A stretch of 64,000 nucleotides of DNA, taken from Limibacter armeniacum (GTDB lineage: Bacteria > Bacteroidota > Bacteroidia > Cytophagales > Flammeovirgaceae). The notes beneath the pieces were generated by a model, which worked only from the letters and a program-made list of their open reading frames with translations, was not told where the DNA came from and searched no databases. Both the position numbers and the translations under genes were made by a program. Of this stretch, positions 25,949 through 35,840 are shown one piece after another (within the stretch, counting starts at the first letter, position 1; every line of letters starts with the position of its first letter). Where the stretch lies: the NCBI RefSeq assembly GCF_036880985.1, contig NZ_JBAJNO010000008.1, positions 868,001-932,000 of the forward strand. Reading direction: 5' to 3'.

Positions 25949-26803
25949 TTATTTCCCGATCATGAACTTTACTTCCTTGAAACCGTACTCTTTAAACCCC
26001 CAAGGGGTTTTCAGAACCAGTTTTCCGTGGGGATCTACTCCGAGGATGACACCTGTAAATTCATTGAAAGACCCATCGGGACACGCTTCGGCAAAAGTAT
26101 GTTCTTCCTGATACCAAAACAAAGCTTGCAGGTACTCCGTTTTGAGCAAGTCATCTTTTCCTGCTTTTAACTGAAGGTACCTTTTCTCAATGTTTTCCAG
26201 TAGGCTTTCCATTAACCTGTACAGGTTAAACTGCTTGCCTGTCATATTGGCAATAGATGTGGCAGTTGGTGTGGAGAAATCTACTTGGTTGACATTTAGC
26301 CCTATTCCAATTACCGAATAATTGATGTGATGACCTTTCAGGTAATTTTCGATCAGTATTCCCGTTAGCTTTTCCTCTTTTACATAAATGTCATTGGGCC
26401 ACTTTACTTTAGGGTAAATACCCGTAGCGTGTCCAATACAGTCATGAATTGCCAGTGAAATCGCCATGTTCAGCTTGAACTGCTCTCTGGCGAGTAAAAA
26501 CTTCGGGTACAATACCAATGACAGTGTCAGGTTCTTGTCAGGAGCAGACTCCCACCCATTCCCTCTTTGGCCTCTGCCGGCTGTCTGATCGGAAGTGTAA
26601 ACCACTGTGCCTTCCGGAATATTACCCGAAACAGCAAGATTGACAGCTTCCGTGTTGGTAGACAGACATGTTGGCAGATAAACCACTTTTTTGCCCACAA
26701 ACAGGGTGTTGGTACAAAAATTATGCAATCTTTTGTTAGTTTTGTGTGTATTATAAATGGCTGAAACCGGTGGTTTGACGGATAAAAAGATAACCTTTCG
26801 CAT
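25949..26803 (-). CDS. birA: Biotin--[acetyl-CoA-carboxylase] ligase
   Basis: This enzyme activates biotin with ATP and attaches it to the biotin carboxyl carrier protein. The BPL/LplA catalytic fold is visible: 'YLPTCLSTNTEA' (~42-53), the glycine-rich 'GRGQRG' (76-81) that holds biotinyl-AMP, and 'VKWPNDIYVKEEKLTGILIE' (~133-152) with the catalytic lysine. A small C-terminal SH3-like domain follows (~230-284). No N-terminal helix-turn-helix is present, so it is the monofunctional type and not a repressor. The longest frame gives 284 residues, but the first ~33 do not resemble the family, whose members here are nearer 250. A start closer to 'TLFVGKKVV' is possible, but no ATG is available there. 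It is divergent from rsfS and upstream of tex. Confidence 0.92.
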   Translation of the reverse strand: MRKVIFLSVKPPVSAIYNTHKTNKRLHNFCTNTLFVGKKVVYLPTCLSTNTEAVNLAVSGNIPEGTVVYTSDQTAGRGQRGNGWESAPDKNLTLSLVLYPKFLLAREQFKLNMAISLAIHDCIGHATGIYPKVKWPNDIYVKEEKLTGILIENYLKGHHINYSVIGIGLNVNQVDFSTPTATSIANMTGKQFNLYRLMESLLENIEKRYLQLKAGKDDLLKTEYLQALFWYQEEHTFAEACPDGSFNEFTGVILGVDPHGKLVLKTPWGFKEYGFKEVKFMIGK

Positions 26804-26945
26804 TCCAATCTTACATCCACTTTCGAAAACAGAAAAACACTTCCGAACCGGGATTAGACTTTTCTATAAAAGCCATTTGGAAATACGTTTCCATCAAAAC
26901 AGCGTGTAAAAGTAAAACAAAACAGAGAAAATCATCAACTTGTTA

Positions 26946-27314
26946 ATGGAAGACAGAAAAAAAGGGATTAGTTCTGAAGAGCTTGCGGGGTTGATTGTTA
27001 ACGGGATGAAGGACAAAAAAGCCCAGGATATCGTGGTGCTTGACCTTCGGAAGGTACAAAATGCAATGACAGACTTTTTTGTGATTTGCTCCGGAACTTC
27101 AGATAGACAAGTGGACGCAATCAAAGACGGAATCGAAGAATCGACTTGGAAATTTGCAAAAGAAGATCCTTACAGAAAAGAAGGGCTTGAAAGAAGTGAA
27201 TGGGTTTTGCTTGATTACATCAATGTAGTAGCTCATGTTTTTACACAAAAGAAAAGAGCTTTCTTCGGTTTGGAAGACCTTTGGGGAGATGCAATTGTAT
27301 CCAGAGTTGATTAA
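26946..27314 (+). CDS. rsfS: Ribosome silencing factor RsfS
   Basis: I use the ATG at 26946 (a TTG two codons earlier is also in frame), giving 122 residues. The RsfS/Iojap core is complete: 'DIVVLDLRKVQNAMTDFFVICSGTSDRQVDAIKDGIEE', then 'EGLERSEWVLLDYINVVAHVF' and 'YFxLEDLWGDA'-type ending 'FFGLEDLWGDAIV'. RsfS binds ribosomal protein uL14 on the large subunit and blocks subunit joining when nutrients are short. The gene is divergent from birA and lies 328 bases before ftsH. rsfS-ftsH adjacency recurs in Bacteroidota. Confidence 0.95.
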   Translation: MEDRKKGISSEELAGLIVNGMKDKKAQDIVVLDLRKVQNAMTDFFVICSGTSDRQVDAIKDGIEESTWKFAKEDPYRKEGLERSEWVLLDYINVVAHVFTQKKRAFFGLEDLWGDAIVSRVD

Positions 27315-27642
27315 AAAGAAGCCTTGCAAATGGAAAAATAAACCTATGTTGGTTGAATTCTTTTGAGAAATATTAATCCTTTTGCAAAAATCTTAGTTTA
27401 ATTTAAAAATGATTTTGCTGAATTCTGTCACAAACCAATCTAAGATAAATTATATTAGAGGGATGAGTGTGCTCAGTAAATGATTATTTGATCAAACAGA
27501 TACTGGGTTTTTAGCTCAGTCTGAATGTGATAGATGGGGAATGATTGAACGCAAGGGGAGTGATGTTGATTTGAAATGTTATCCTGAAAGCAGTAGATCA
27601 TCCTGAATTGAAAGTTTTTTGTCTAATAAAAATACCTGAACA
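27315..27642. other. Intergenic region between rsfS and ftsH
   Basis: These 328 AT-rich bases separate rsfS from ftsH. I find no terminator, no convincing small gene and no clear TAnnTTTG promoter. It may be a long 5' leader of ftsH or simply hold its promoter. Confidence 0.45.
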
Positions 27643-29682
27643 TTGAATCAGAATAAGAATAACACGCCGAAGAATTCAGGCCCGAAAGGAGGGTACCAGA
27701 TTTGGTTACTGATTACACTGATATTGGTGGTACTGGGTCTGACTTGGATAAATCGCGGCAGTACAACTTTACCTACAGACGAGAACCATTTTTGGTCTAT
27801 GTTCCAAAGTGGTGACGTGAAGGAAGTGACGATGGTGAACCGTCGTTATGTGGAGGTGACGCTTACAGAAGAAGCGCTGAAAAAAGAAAAATATAAGGCT
27901 CAGCTGGAAAGAACAGGGCCTTTTGGCATTGGGGGTGGACCTCACTTTGGTTTTGAAATCGTTTCTGCGGAAAACTTCCAAGTCAAGATGGAGAAGTCCC
28001 AAGACGGTGTGCCATTGGATAAACGTATTCCGCTAAAAGTGGATACCCGGGAAGATATTGGTAACTGGTTTATGAGCTGGGGCTTTATTTTCATCCTGCT
28101 GTTTGGCTTCTGGTTCCTGATGCGCCGCATGGCTGGCGGAGGAGCTGGCGGACAGATATTCAACATTGGGAAGTCTCGTGCTACCATGTTTGATGCCAAC
28201 CGTGTAAAGGTAACATTCAGCGATGTGGCAGGTCTTGATGAAGCGAAAGAAGAGGTAGAAGAAGTGGTAGACTTCTTGAAAAAACCTTCAAAATATACAA
28301 ACCTAGGTGGTAAGATCCCTAAAGGCGTATTGCTTGTAGGCCCTCCGGGTACAGGTAAAACATTACTTGCCAAAGCAGTGGCAGGAGAGGCTAGTGTTCC
28401 ATTCTTCAGCCTTTCAGGTTCTGACTTTGTGGAGATGTTTGTAGGGGTAGGTGCTGCTAGGGTACGTGACCTTTTCAAACAAGCAAAAGAGAAAGCGCCT
28501 TGTATCATCTTTATTGATGAGATCGATGCTATTGGACGTTCAAGAGGTAAAGGTTCTATGCCAGGCTCAAATGATGAGCGTGAAAATACACTGAACTCCC
28601 TGCTAGTAGAAATGGATGGTTTTGGAACAGACTCAGGTGTTATTATCTTGGCAGCAACCAACAGACCTGACGTTTTGGATTCAGCACTACTTCGTCCGGG
28701 ACGTTTTGACCGTCAGATCAGTGTAGATAAACCTGATATTGTAGGTCGTGAGCAAATCTTTAAGGTTCACCTGAAGCCATTGAAACTAGCTCCAGATTTG
28801 AAGCCTAAAGAGTTGGCAGCACAGACACCAGGTTTTGCAGGTGCTGAGATTGCGAACGTTTGTAACGAAGCAGCCCTGATCGCTGCCCGTAATAACAAGA
28901 AGGAAATCGATATGGCAGACTTCCAAGCGGCAATTGACCGTGTAATTGGTGGTCTGGAGAAAAAGAATAAAATCATCTCTCCTGAGGAGAAAGAGATTGT
29001 AGCATACCATGAAGCTGGTCACGCTGTGGCAGGATGGTTCTTGGAGCATGCTGATCCATTGGTGAAAGTAAGTATCGTACCAAGAGGTATTGCAGCATTA
29101 GGATATGCACAGTACTTGCCTAGAGAGCAGTACTTGCACACGACAGAGCAAATGATTGATGAGATTTGTATGACATTGGGTGGACGTGCTGCAGAGGATA
29201 TTATCTTCGGTCGTATCTCTACAGGTGCCTTGAGTGACCTTGAGCGCACAACCAAGATGGCATACAGCATGGTCTCAATCTATGGTATGAACGCTGAGAT
29301 CGGTAATATCTCGTTCTATGACCCTCAGCGCAGTGAGTATTCTTCGAGACCTTATTCTGAGGCTACTGCTGAGAAGATTGACGAAGAAGTGAAGAAACTG
29401 ATCGAAAAGGCATACGATCGTACCAAGGAGTTGCTTAACAAGCATCGTACAGAGTTGGAGACTTTGGCGAAAGAACTGCTTGACAAAGAGATTCTTTACC
29501 AAAATGATCTTAACAGACTGATCGGTGAGCGTCCGCACGGTACGAAAACTACGTATCAGGAATATACACAAGGTCATCATGACGCTCCTGATTTGGGTAA
29601 ACCTACAGACACAGAAAATGCGGATGTAGTAACAGGTTCGGGTTCAACTCAACCTCCAAAGGAGAAAAGTGAAGACCAATAG
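27643..29682 (+). CDS. ftsH: ATP-dependent zinc metalloprotease FtsH
   Basis: A 679-residue membrane-anchored AAA+ protease that degrades misassembled membrane proteins and some regulators. Order of parts: TM1 (~19-36), periplasmic domain (~40-140), TM2 (~146-163), AAA+ module with Walker A 'GPPGTGKT' (233-240), '[12 protein letters not shown]' and the SRH '[20 protein letters not shown]', then the protease domain with the zinc site H456-E-A-G-H460. The C-terminal tail (~630-679) is acidic and disordered. The start codon is TTG: an in-frame TGA lies two codons upstream, and the first in-frame ATG (residue ~54) would remove TM1. A terminator follows the gene. Confidence 0.97.
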   Translation: MNQNKNNTPKNSGPKGGYQIWLLITLILVVLGLTWINRGSTTLPTDENHFWSMFQSGDVKEVTMVNRRYVEVTLTEEALKKEKYKAQLERTGPFGIGGGPHFGFEIVSAENFQVKMEKSQDGVPLDKRIPLKVDTREDIGNWFMSWGFIFILLFGFWFLMRRMAGGGAGGQIFNIGKSRATMFDANRVKVTFSDVAGLDEAKEEVEEVVDFLKKPSKYTNLGGKIPKGVLLVGPPGTGKTLLAKAVAGEASVPFFSLSGSDFVEMFVGVGAARVRDLFKQAKEKAPCIIFIDEIDAIGRSRGKGSMPGSNDERENTLNSLLVEMDGFGTDSGVIILAATNRPDVLDSALLRPGRFDRQISVDKPDIVGREQIFKVHLKPLKLAPDLKPKELAAQTPGFAGAEIANVCNEAALIAARNNKKEIDMADFQAAIDRVIGGLEKKNKIISPEEKEIVAYHEAGHAVAGWFLEHADPLVKVSIVPRGIAALGYAQYLPREQYLHTTEQMIDEICMTLGGRAAEDIIFGRISTGALSDLERTTKMAYSMVSIYGMNAEIGNISFYDPQRSEYSSRPYSEATAEKIDEEVKKLIEKAYDRTKELLNKHRTELETLAKELLDKEILYQNDLNRLIGERPHGTKTTYQEYTQGHHDAPDLGKPTDTENADVVTGSGSTQPPKEKSEDQ

Positions 29683-29713
29683 GTGAGAAATTTTGTTTTA
29701 TCGCTATAAATTG

Positions 29714-29750
29714 AAAAACTCCGGCGCCGTTGTGGTACCGGAGTTTTTTT
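29714..29750. terminator. Rho-independent terminator of ftsH
   Basis: Stem AAAAACTCCGG / CCGGAGTTTTT with a loop of about 13 bases and T-run, 31 bases after the ftsH stop codon. A-rich on the other side, so it may also serve the convergent yebC gene. Confidence 0.82.
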
Positions 29751-29753
29751 ATT

Positions 29754-29784
29754 CAGAAGCTAGAAGCCAAAGAAATAATCTAGT
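29754..29784. repeat. Short RTCTANN-like heptad element next to the yebC stop codon
   Basis: Read on the minus strand, two heptads GCTTCTA and GCTTCTG occupy 29754-29767, and ATCTAGT lies at 29778-29784 on the plus strand, three bases from the yebC stop codon. This is a weak member of the heptad repeat family; it shares TAGCTTCT with the copy at 23622. Confidence 0.4.
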
Positions 29785-29786
29785 CA

Positions 29787-30497
29787 TTAAAGAATGTTGG
29801 TGTACACAGCTTGTACATCGTCATCATCCTCAATTTTGTCAAGCATTTTTTCAATATCAACCAACTGCTCTTCTGTGAACTCCACTGGAGAAGTAGGGAT
29901 ACGCTGCAAGGTTGCTTTTTTCATTTCAATACCTTTGTCCTCAAAAGCTTGTGTGATTACACCAAAGTTCGTGTAGTCGCCATATGCAATTGCAGTTTCA
30001 TCTTCAGTATCAATTTCCTCAACTCCTGCGTCGATCAGTTCCAGTTCCAGCTCGTCCAGATCAATCTCTTCAGTCAGTTCAAATTCGACAACAGCTCTTC
30101 TGTTGAACATGAATTCCAATGATCCGTTTGGTACCAGTCCGCCACCTGCTTTGTTGAAGTAAGACTTTACATTGGCAACTGTACGGTTCATATTGTCTGT
30201 AGCACATTCTACAAATACCAAAACACCGTGAGGGCCTTTGCCTTCGTAGTTAATCTCAACGTAAGCATCTGCGTCCTTGCCTTCCGCTCTTTTGATGGCA
30301 TTGTCGATATTGTCCTTTGGCATGTTCTGAGCTTTGGCGTTTTGGATAGCCGTTCTCAGCTTGGCATTCATGTCAGGGTCTGAACCACCTTCTTTGGCTG
30401 CCAGTGTGATGTTCTTAGCCAGTTTTGGAAATATCTTGGACATCTTGTCCCAACGTTTCTCTTTTGCCGCTCTGCGGTATTCAAATGCTCTTCCCAT
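29787..30497 (-). CDS. yebC: YebC/PmpR family protein
   Basis: A 236-residue protein with the standard YebC N-terminus '[70 protein letters not shown]', then '[36 protein letters not shown]' and the acidic C-terminal domain. The family was long called transcriptional regulators (PmpR). It has recently been linked to relief of ribosome stalling at proline-rich stretches. The residues cannot separate these roles. Length is normal, and the gene appears monocistronic and convergent to ftsH. Confidence 0.95.
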   Translation of the reverse strand: MGRAFEYRRAAKEKRWDKMSKIFPKLAKNITLAAKEGGSDPDMNAKLRTAIQNAKAQNMPKDNIDNAIKRAEGKDADAYVEINYEGKGPHGVLVFVECATDNMNRTVANVKSYFNKAGGGLVPNGSLEFMFNRRAVVEFELTEEIDLDELELELIDAGVEEIDTEDETAIAYGDYTNFGVITQAFEDKGIEMKKATLQRIPTSPVEFTEEQLVDIEKMLDKIEDDDDVQAVYTNIL

Positions 30498-30727
30498 AAT
30501 ATTTATATAGTTTTGCTAAAGGCTTAATTTCTCAGTCTTGGTCTGCACTATTGGCAGTTGTAGGACTTTACTCTAGATGAATAATATATTCACAAAAATA
30601 TCAAGTTCTGTGAAAAAATTATTGCTCAGATCATTATAAGATCACCTAGAATTACTCCTTTTCTCTCAGATCGTACTGATGCCGCAAAATTGATGAAAGT
30701 ATAGAAATGATGCAATACCCTTCTGAT

Positions 30728-32560
30728 TTATTGGTATCCTGCCGCTTGTAAATTGAATAGTTCTGCATAGAGTTTGGGTTGAATCATAAGTTCCTCATGG
30801 GTTCCAAGCTCATGTATCTTTCCATCTTTCAGGACAAGGATGCGGTCTGCCATACGAACAGTACTGAACCTGTGAGAGATAATGATGCTTGTTTTGCCTT
30901 TTGTCAGTCCAATAAAGCGTTCAAACACTTCATACTCAGCTTTGGCGTCTAGTGCAGATGTAGGCTCGTCCAAGATAATCAGCTCCGCATCTTTCATATA
31001 AGCCCTTGCAAGGGCTACTTTTTGCCATTGACCTCCTGAGAGTTCCTGTCCTTTGACAAATCGTTTACCTAGCTGTTGGTCATAACCCAGTTTCATTTTA
31101 TCTGCTACTTCATCCGCAAGGCTCAATTGGGCTGATTGCTTGATTTTATCAAGGTTATCAACTTCATTGATGTTCCCTACGGCAATGTTTTCTTTTAAGG
31201 TAAACTCATAGCGGAAGAAGTCTTGGAAAATCACCCCAAACATTTTCTGGTATTCAACCAACTCAAATTTTCGAATATCCACTCCATCGAGCAGGATTTG
31301 TCCCGAAGTAGGTTCATAAAACCGGAGAAGCAGTTTGATAAGGGTCGTTTTTCCGGCGCCATTTTGCCCGACAAATGCCATTTTTTCTCCTGCTTTCAAC
31401 TCAAATGAGACACCTTTCAACACTTTTTTCTCAGTGTCAGGGTAAGCAAAATGTAGGTCAATAATCTGAAAACCTTCTTTGATGTTTTTAGGCAGTGGAA
31501 GATACTCCGTAGTAGGTTGTGGAACCTCAAGGTCGATAAAGTCAAAGTAATCCTTGAGGTAAAGGGCACTTTCTGAAATTCTTGTAAATGTAGAGAAGAA
31601 GTCCTGAAGGTTACGCCTCAGCCTGTTGAATGAGCCTGAGAGGAATGTAAGCTCACCGATGGTAATAAGACCTGTAAGTACCCTGTAAATAATGAGTATA
31701 TAGGCGCCGTAATAACAGGCTGTGCCTAAGATGTTGAAAAGAAAGCCGAACAGGCTTCGTTTTACAGCAATTGTACGATTGAGCAGGAAGTAGTGGTGCG
31801 AAAGGTTCTTGAACCTGTCAGCAACAAAGTCGGTGAGTCCAAATAGTTTGATCTCCTTGGCGGTTTTATCATTGGCACCAATGTAGCGTAGGTAGTCTAG
31901 TTCACGTCGCTCAGAAGTCCAGCTTCGAGCCAGTGAGTATTGTTGCTGGCTGTACTTGATCTCATTGATAAAAGAAGGTATAATACTTAAGACTAATAGT
32001 AGAATTAGCCAAGGCTCGAAGTAGATCAGCCCTGCAATCAGAGAAGAGGTGGAGATGATGCTCTGCGCTTGTCCCAGAACGTTGGACATCAGGTTAACCC
32101 TATTGAAAGTTTGAGTACGGGCTCTCTCCAACTTATTGTAGAACTCAGCGTCTTCGAGCAGGTCGATATTGATTTCATTGGTTTTTCTAATGATCCTGAT
32201 CGAAGATTTGTTGGAATATAGGTCTCCAAGTAGTCCATCTGTCAGGGAGATAGCCCTACCGATTAGATCAGAGAGTAACGCTAATCCCAATTCAATTCCG
32301 ATATACCACCAAAGTGTACTGAAATCCTGATCTGGATAATTTGTCAACCGGATGATCTCATCAATAATCAGTTTGCCCACCCAAAGCAGCATAACAGGCG
32401 TAAGGGCACCGATCAGTCTGCAAAAGAGACTCAGTATGAATAACCCTTTGTTGGTGTTCCAGACTTCCTTGAAAAACCTTGGGATGTATTTTAACGCCTG
32501 AAATGAGGTGTTCAGGTCAGGCTTCTGTTTGTCCTTCAAGGACTGTAAATTTTTACGCAT
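30728..32560 (-). CDS. ABC exporter, fused membrane and ATPase domains
   Basis: A 610-residue half-transporter. A six-helix exporter domain occupies residues ~20-330 and the ATPase domain ~365-600, with Walker A 'GQNGAGKTT', Q-loop 'MFGVIFQDFFRYEF', signature 'LSGGQWQKVALARAY', Walker B 'AELIILDEPTSALD' and the H-loop 'IIISHRFSTVR'. Such proteins work as homo- or heterodimers and export lipids, peptides or drugs. The N-terminal 'LKYIPRFFKEVWNTNKGLFILSLFCRLIGALTPVMLLWVGKLIID' is the type often found in Bacteroidota stand-alone exporters and near lantipeptide loci; no biosynthetic genes are present here. Monocistronic; substrate unknown. Confidence 0.92.
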   Translation of the reverse strand: MRKNLQSLKDKQKPDLNTSFQALKYIPRFFKEVWNTNKGLFILSLFCRLIGALTPVMLLWVGKLIIDEIIRLTNYPDQDFSTLWWYIGIELGLALLSDLIGRAISLTDGLLGDLYSNKSSIRIIRKTNEINIDLLEDAEFYNKLERARTQTFNRVNLMSNVLGQAQSIISTSSLIAGLIYFEPWLILLLVLSIIPSFINEIKYSQQQYSLARSWTSERRELDYLRYIGANDKTAKEIKLFGLTDFVADRFKNLSHHYFLLNRTIAVKRSLFGFLFNILGTACYYGAYILIIYRVLTGLITIGELTFLSGSFNRLRRNLQDFFSTFTRISESALYLKDYFDFIDLEVPQPTTEYLPLPKNIKEGFQIIDLHFAYPDTEKKVLKGVSFELKAGEKMAFVGQNGAGKTTLIKLLLRFYEPTSGQILLDGVDIRKFELVEYQKMFGVIFQDFFRYEFTLKENIAVGNINEVDNLDKIKQSAQLSLADEVADKMKLGYDQQLGKRFVKGQELSGGQWQKVALARAYMKDAELIILDEPTSALDAKAEYEVFERFIGLTKGKTSIIISHRFSTVRMADRILVLKDGKIHELGTHEELMIQPKLYAELFNLQAAGYQ

Positions 32561-32674
32561 AAAATATCAGGATATCCTTTCCTGTAACCACAAGGAAAGC
32601 TTTAGTATGATTTCAATATAATAATCATACAAAATAAGAATTGTTTGAAAGGACAAAAGGAAAAGGATGTAAAA

Positions 32675-32706
32675 CAAAAAAGCCCTACACCATCAGGTGT
32701 AGGGCT
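32675..32706 (-). terminator. Rho-independent terminator of nqrF
   Basis: A 10-bp perfect stem (AGCCCTACAC / GTGTAGGGCT) with a 6-base loop, followed on the minus strand by six T residues. It lies 40 bases past the nqrF stop codon. Confidence 0.88.
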
Positions 32707-32707
32707 A

Positions 32708-32742
32708 ATCTATAGTATAGATACTAGTATCTAAAGTCTATC
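32708..32742. repeat. RTCTANN heptad repeat array (5 units) after nqrF
   Basis: Five consecutive 7-base units fill the space between the nqrF stop codon and its terminator. ATCTATA, ATCTAAA and GTCTATC match RTCTANN; the two central units are divergent and partly inverted (ATCTATA-G-TATAGAT is palindromic). Same family as the array at 57968. Confidence 0.6.
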
Positions 32743-32745
32743 TTA

Positions 32746-34053
32746 TCAACCACCGAAGTCGTCGAACAGTACGTTTTCTGGAGGAACACCGAAGTCCTCA
32801 CACATCTTAACTACTGCCGCGTTCATCATTGGAGGTCCACAGAAGTAGAACTCTACTTCCTCTGGCTCAGGGTGCTTGCCCAAGTAGTTGTCGATCAGCG
32901 CTTGGTGAACGAAACCTAGGAAACCATCGCCATCATCATCCAGTGACTTCTTCTCCTTCCAGTTATCTTCTGGCATTGGATCAGAAAGTACTAGGTGGAA
33001 CTTGAAGTTAGGGAATTCTTTCTCGATGTTTCTGAAATCATCGATGTAGAACAACTCTCTCTTCGAACGGCCACCGTACCAGAATGATACTTTTCTACCT
33101 GATTTCAACGTGTGGAACAGGTGGAAAAGGTGTGAACGCATTGGCGCCATACCAGCACCACCACCTACGTAGATCATCTCCTTGTCAGTGTCCTTGATGA
33201 AGAACTCACCGTAAGGACCAGAGATTACTACTTTGTCGCCTGGCTTTCTTGAGAATACATAAGAAGAACAGATACCTGGATTTACATCCATCCATGCGTT
33301 CTTCGCTCTGTCCCAAGGAGGAGTAGCGATACGGATGTTCAACATCACGATGTTTCCTTCAGCAGGGTGGTTGGCCATAGAGTATGCACGGAAGATCGGA
33401 TCATCGTTCTTCATCTTCAGACCCCACAGACCAAACTTGTCCCACTCAGCTTGGAACTCATCAGGTTTTTTGCCCATTCTAGGGTGAGCAGTAATATCGA
33501 TATCCTTGAAGCTTACTTCAATAGAAGGAACGTCAATTTGGATGTAGCCACCAGCCTGGAAGTCGAGGATTTCGCCTTCAGGAAGCTTCACAACAAATTC
33601 TTTGATGAAAGATGCCACGTTGTAGTTGGACACCACTTCACATTCCCACTTCTTAATACCGAAGATCTCTTCTGGGATTTCGATACGCATGTCATTCTTA
33701 ACTTTAACCTGACATGCCAATCTCACGTGTTCTTGCTGTTCTGCTCTGCTCAGGTGACCAACTTCTGTCGGAAGCACATCTCCTCCTCCTTCGATTACCT
33801 TACACTTACACATGGCGCATGTACCGCCACCACCACAAGCGGAAGGAAGGAAAATTTTCTGTGCAGACAGGGTTGTCAGCAGAGTCGATCCCGCAGACAC
33901 TTCAACCGGGTTTGACTCATCGCCATTCATGATCAGTTTTACAGGTCCGCTTTGCACCAATTTCTTTTGGGCAAAAAGCAGGACGAAAACCAATAGCAGA
34001 ATAACCAGAGTAAACGCAACGATCGCTGCAGGTACTACGACTGATAACTCCAT
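32746..34053 (-). CDS. nqrF: Na+-translocating NADH:quinone reductase subunit F
   Basis: The 435-residue electron-input subunit of the Na+-pumping NADH:quinone reductase. It has one N-terminal membrane helix (~6-28) and a 2Fe-2S ferredoxin domain with C73, C79, C82 and C114 as cluster ligands. The FAD domain contains '[13 protein letters not shown]', and the NADH domain contains '[18 protein letters not shown]' and the C-terminal '[34 protein letters not shown]'. It takes electrons from NADH and passes them to the other Nqr subunits. nqrF is usually last in an nqrABCDEF operon. Here there is no nqrE upstream but a 485-base gene-free stretch with its own promoter-like elements, so nqrF is physically separate from the others. 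Identity is firm. Confidence 0.96.
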   Translation of the reverse strand: MELSVVVPAAIVAFTLVILLLVFVLLFAQKKLVQSGPVKLIMNGDESNPVEVSAGSTLLTTLSAQKIFLPSACGGGGTCAMCKCKVIEGGGDVLPTEVGHLSRAEQQEHVRLACQVKVKNDMRIEIPEEIFGIKKWECEVVSNYNVASFIKEFVVKLPEGEILDFQAGGYIQIDVPSIEVSFKDIDITAHPRMGKKPDEFQAEWDKFGLWGLKMKNDDPIFRAYSMANHPAEGNIVMLNIRIATPPWDRAKNAWMDVNPGICSSYVFSRKPGDKVVISGPYGEFFIKDTDKEMIYVGGGAGMAPMRSHLFHLFHTLKSGRKVSFWYGGRSKRELFYIDDFRNIEKEFPNFKFHLVLSDPMPEDNWKEKKSLDDDGDGFLGFVHQALIDNYLGKHPEPEEVEFYFCGPPMMNAAVVKMCEDFGVPPENVLFDDFGG

Positions 34054-34538
34054 TTGAATTAAATTGATGTTTGTTTAAACGATTCAAAAATTTCGGTGCA
34101 AATATAAGACACTTACAGCCCTAATAAAAGTATTTTCGATAGTTTGGATATTGCGATTTTAAGTAGAAGTCTAATGTGCCTTTTATATTCTTTCTCTTTG
34201 TGAGGTAACATGCTGTAGAAGAAAAAGTTACTTTTTTGTCAATTATGGTCTTAAAATACCTGTATGTAGGCTGTAGAATATTTTTTTGCGCTTATTTAGG
34301 CTCGTTTTCACCCCTAAAAAGTCTCTATAACCATATTAAAGTGAATATATGTTAAGGTGGACAACTTCAAAACCTTACATAATTATATGAAGTTAGTCTG
34401 GCTTGCTTAAATTCCTTTTATGAAACTGATCAATCCTTCGGGTAGTAAAAGTAGTAATGCTGCTTTAAAATGTTGTATTACAATTATTTGCATTATTTAA
34501 AGACTGTTTGTTTAACCCATATGTTTATTGACTGAAAA
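34054..34538. other. Divergent intergenic region between nqrF and the SpoIIAA-like gene
   Basis: These 485 AT-rich bases hold the nqrF promoter candidate and presumably the promoter of the gene at 34539. No nqrE or other coding remnant is recognisable. Confidence 0.5.
34099..34129 (-). promoter_or_regulatory. Candidate nqrF promoter (TTTT-N19-TATATTTG)
   Basis: On the minus strand an exact TAnnTTTG word (34099-34106) lies 19 bases downstream of TTTT (34126-34129; consensus TTTG). This places the transcript start about 40 bases before the nqrF start codon. Confidence 0.5.
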
Positions 34539-34964
34539 ATGACTGAAGAAGTTTGTAACTCAAGTAACCAAGTGTTTTTCAGAGGGGAGTACCTTCCTAC
34601 TGATAACATGTTGAATTGTGAATGGATAGGTTTTATTGCTGAAATTGAGCCATCCAAAGAAGCTTGTAATAAGGTGGTGGAGCTGTCAAAGAAGTACAAC
34701 AGCAGTTGTGTATTAAATGATAACCGTAATCAGACAGGCCCTTGGCCTAAGATTGATGATTGGCTGGAAAATCATTGGATGCCTTCTTTGGCTGCAGCAG
34801 GAGTGAAATTTATCGCTCATATCCACTCTCCAAATGTTTTTACCAATTTTTCAGCCCAGAAGCACTTTAAAGACACCAAACATGGTATAGAATTCAAGCA
34901 TTTTCAGGATGAGGAGGAAGCTAAAAACTGGTTGAAAGAGATGGCGAAGGAAATCGGAATGTAG
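34539..34964 (+). CDS. STAS/SpoIIAA-like small protein
   Basis: A 141-residue soluble protein. The pattern 'CVLNDNRNQTGPWPKIDDWLENHWMPSLAAAGVKFIAHIHSPNVFTNFSAQKHF' followed by 'FKHFQDEEEAKNWL' resembles the Cytophagales group annotated as STAS/SpoIIAA-like (SEC14-like) proteins: a small alpha/beta fold with 'W-L-x(n)-W-x-P' and a final 'd-xx-A-xx-W-L' helix. Their biochemical role is unknown. The gene stands alone, with a long upstream region and a terminator after it. Confidence 0.6.
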   Translation: MTEEVCNSSNQVFFRGEYLPTDNMLNCEWIGFIAEIEPSKEACNKVVELSKKYNSSCVLNDNRNQTGPWPKIDDWLENHWMPSLAAAGVKFIAHIHSPNVFTNFSAQKHFKDTKHGIEFKHFQDEEEAKNWLKEMAKEIGM

Positions 34965-34996
34965 TGTTTTGGGAGTGAAATAATCATCAGAAAATC

Positions 34997-35033
34997 AAAG
35001 CTTGTATCTCTTGTAAAGATACGAGCTTTTTTA
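34997..35033 (+). terminator. Rho-independent terminator of the STAS-like gene
   Basis: Stem AAAGCT-GTATCT / AGATAC-AGCTTT (one bulged position) with a 7-base loop and T-run, about 35 bases after the stop codon. Confidence 0.78.
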
Positions 35034-35174
35034 ATGTTAATACTTCCTAGTCTGTGTTGATAACGACAGTGATTTTTTAATCAGCTTACACATTACGGGA
35101 ATTTTATTTTTCAATGGTCAAGTAAGGAAATATTGCTTTCACAAATTGGGATGATGTAAACCTGTTTTGGTTTC

Positions 35175-35202
35175 TTAACACATTGAATACGATATGTGTT
35201 AA
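35175..35202. repeat. 9-bp inverted repeat (TTAACACAT / ATGTGTTAA)
   Basis: Perfect arms separated by 10 bases, 245 bases before the small gene at 35448. No T-tract follows, so a binding site is more likely than a terminator. Confidence 0.35.
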
Positions 35203-35447
35203 GGTTTTGATAATCAGGTGTGATGTATAAAGAAAATACAAGTATTTTTCAGTCAAATTGCTTATATTAGATGGAACTAATCAGAATAGTTCCATTCTAA
35301 AGAGGTCTGTTGGGACTTCTTAACTTTTTCCCCTCATCAAAACCAGCTTGTAACTGATGAAGTGATTAGACTATTACACAGTTCCTGTTTTGGAAAAGCC
35401 AAGACAGTGTCAGCATTTAAGGTCCGGACATGATGTGGGACAGCTGA

Positions 35448-35675
35448 ATGAAGAGTAAAATCAACCGGTCAACCACTATGAAAACTATGAAAAGACGCAA
35501 AGAAAAAAAGCCTAAGGTTAATGAAGAACTTCAAGGCTTTGACATTAGGATTAATGCATCGGGAGAGATTGAAAGTAACTATACCATTGACCAGCTTAAC
35601 CGATTCCTTGACAAACATGTTATTGACAAAAAACTGAAAAACAGGGAAGACTTGGACGTTGTCCGTGAAGACTGA
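35448..35675 (+). CDS. Small conserved hypothetical protein
   Basis: A 75-residue (or 65, starting at the second ATG at 35478) basic protein with 'MKRRKEKKPKVNEELQGFDIRINASGEIESNYTIDQLNRFLDKHVIDKKLKNRED'. The middle block 'L.GFDIRIN..GEIESN..ID.LN.FL' is, from memory, a recurring small-protein pattern in Cytophagales, without known function. It has no signal peptide or membrane helix. A terminator follows 30 bases after the stop, which supports it as a real, separately transcribed gene. Confidence 0.7.
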   Translation: MKSKINRSTTMKTMKRRKEKKPKVNEELQGFDIRINASGEIESNYTIDQLNRFLDKHVIDKKLKNREDLDVVRED

Positions 35676-35704
35676 TCAGACAGAACATTATTGTAAAAAA
35701 CATA

Positions 35705-35733
35705 GGAGCCTCCTTTATAGGGGGCTTTTTTTG
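35705..35733 (+). terminator. Rho-independent terminator after the small protein gene
   Basis: Stem GAGCC-CC / GG-GGCTT with loop TTTATAG and eight T residues. Confidence 0.8.
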
Positions 35734-35840
35734 TTGTGATACACATTGGCCATTCTTGTCAACCGTATCATTTATCCTAAATTTGAAAAAATTCGAGATA
35801 AAAGCTTCCAAGAGAAGCCATATACCATAGAGAAGTTGAG

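Larger units (their letters stand above)
34965..35447. other. Intergenic region with terminator and a 9-bp palindrome
   Basis: No gene is supported in these 483 bases. They contain the terminator at 34997-35033 and, at 35175-35202, a perfect 9-bp inverted repeat (TTAACACAT / ATGTGTTAA, 10-base spacer). The repeat could be an operator for the small gene at 35448, or chance in AT-rich DNA. Confidence 0.45.

Noticed and set aside
27942-28661. 239-residue minus-strand frame inside ftsH
   Set aside because: It is a serine-rich antisense shadow of the conserved AAA+ coding region.
33367-33915. 182-residue plus-strand frame opposite nqrF
   Set aside because: Antisense of conserved nqrF codons; the product has no signal, membrane or family features.
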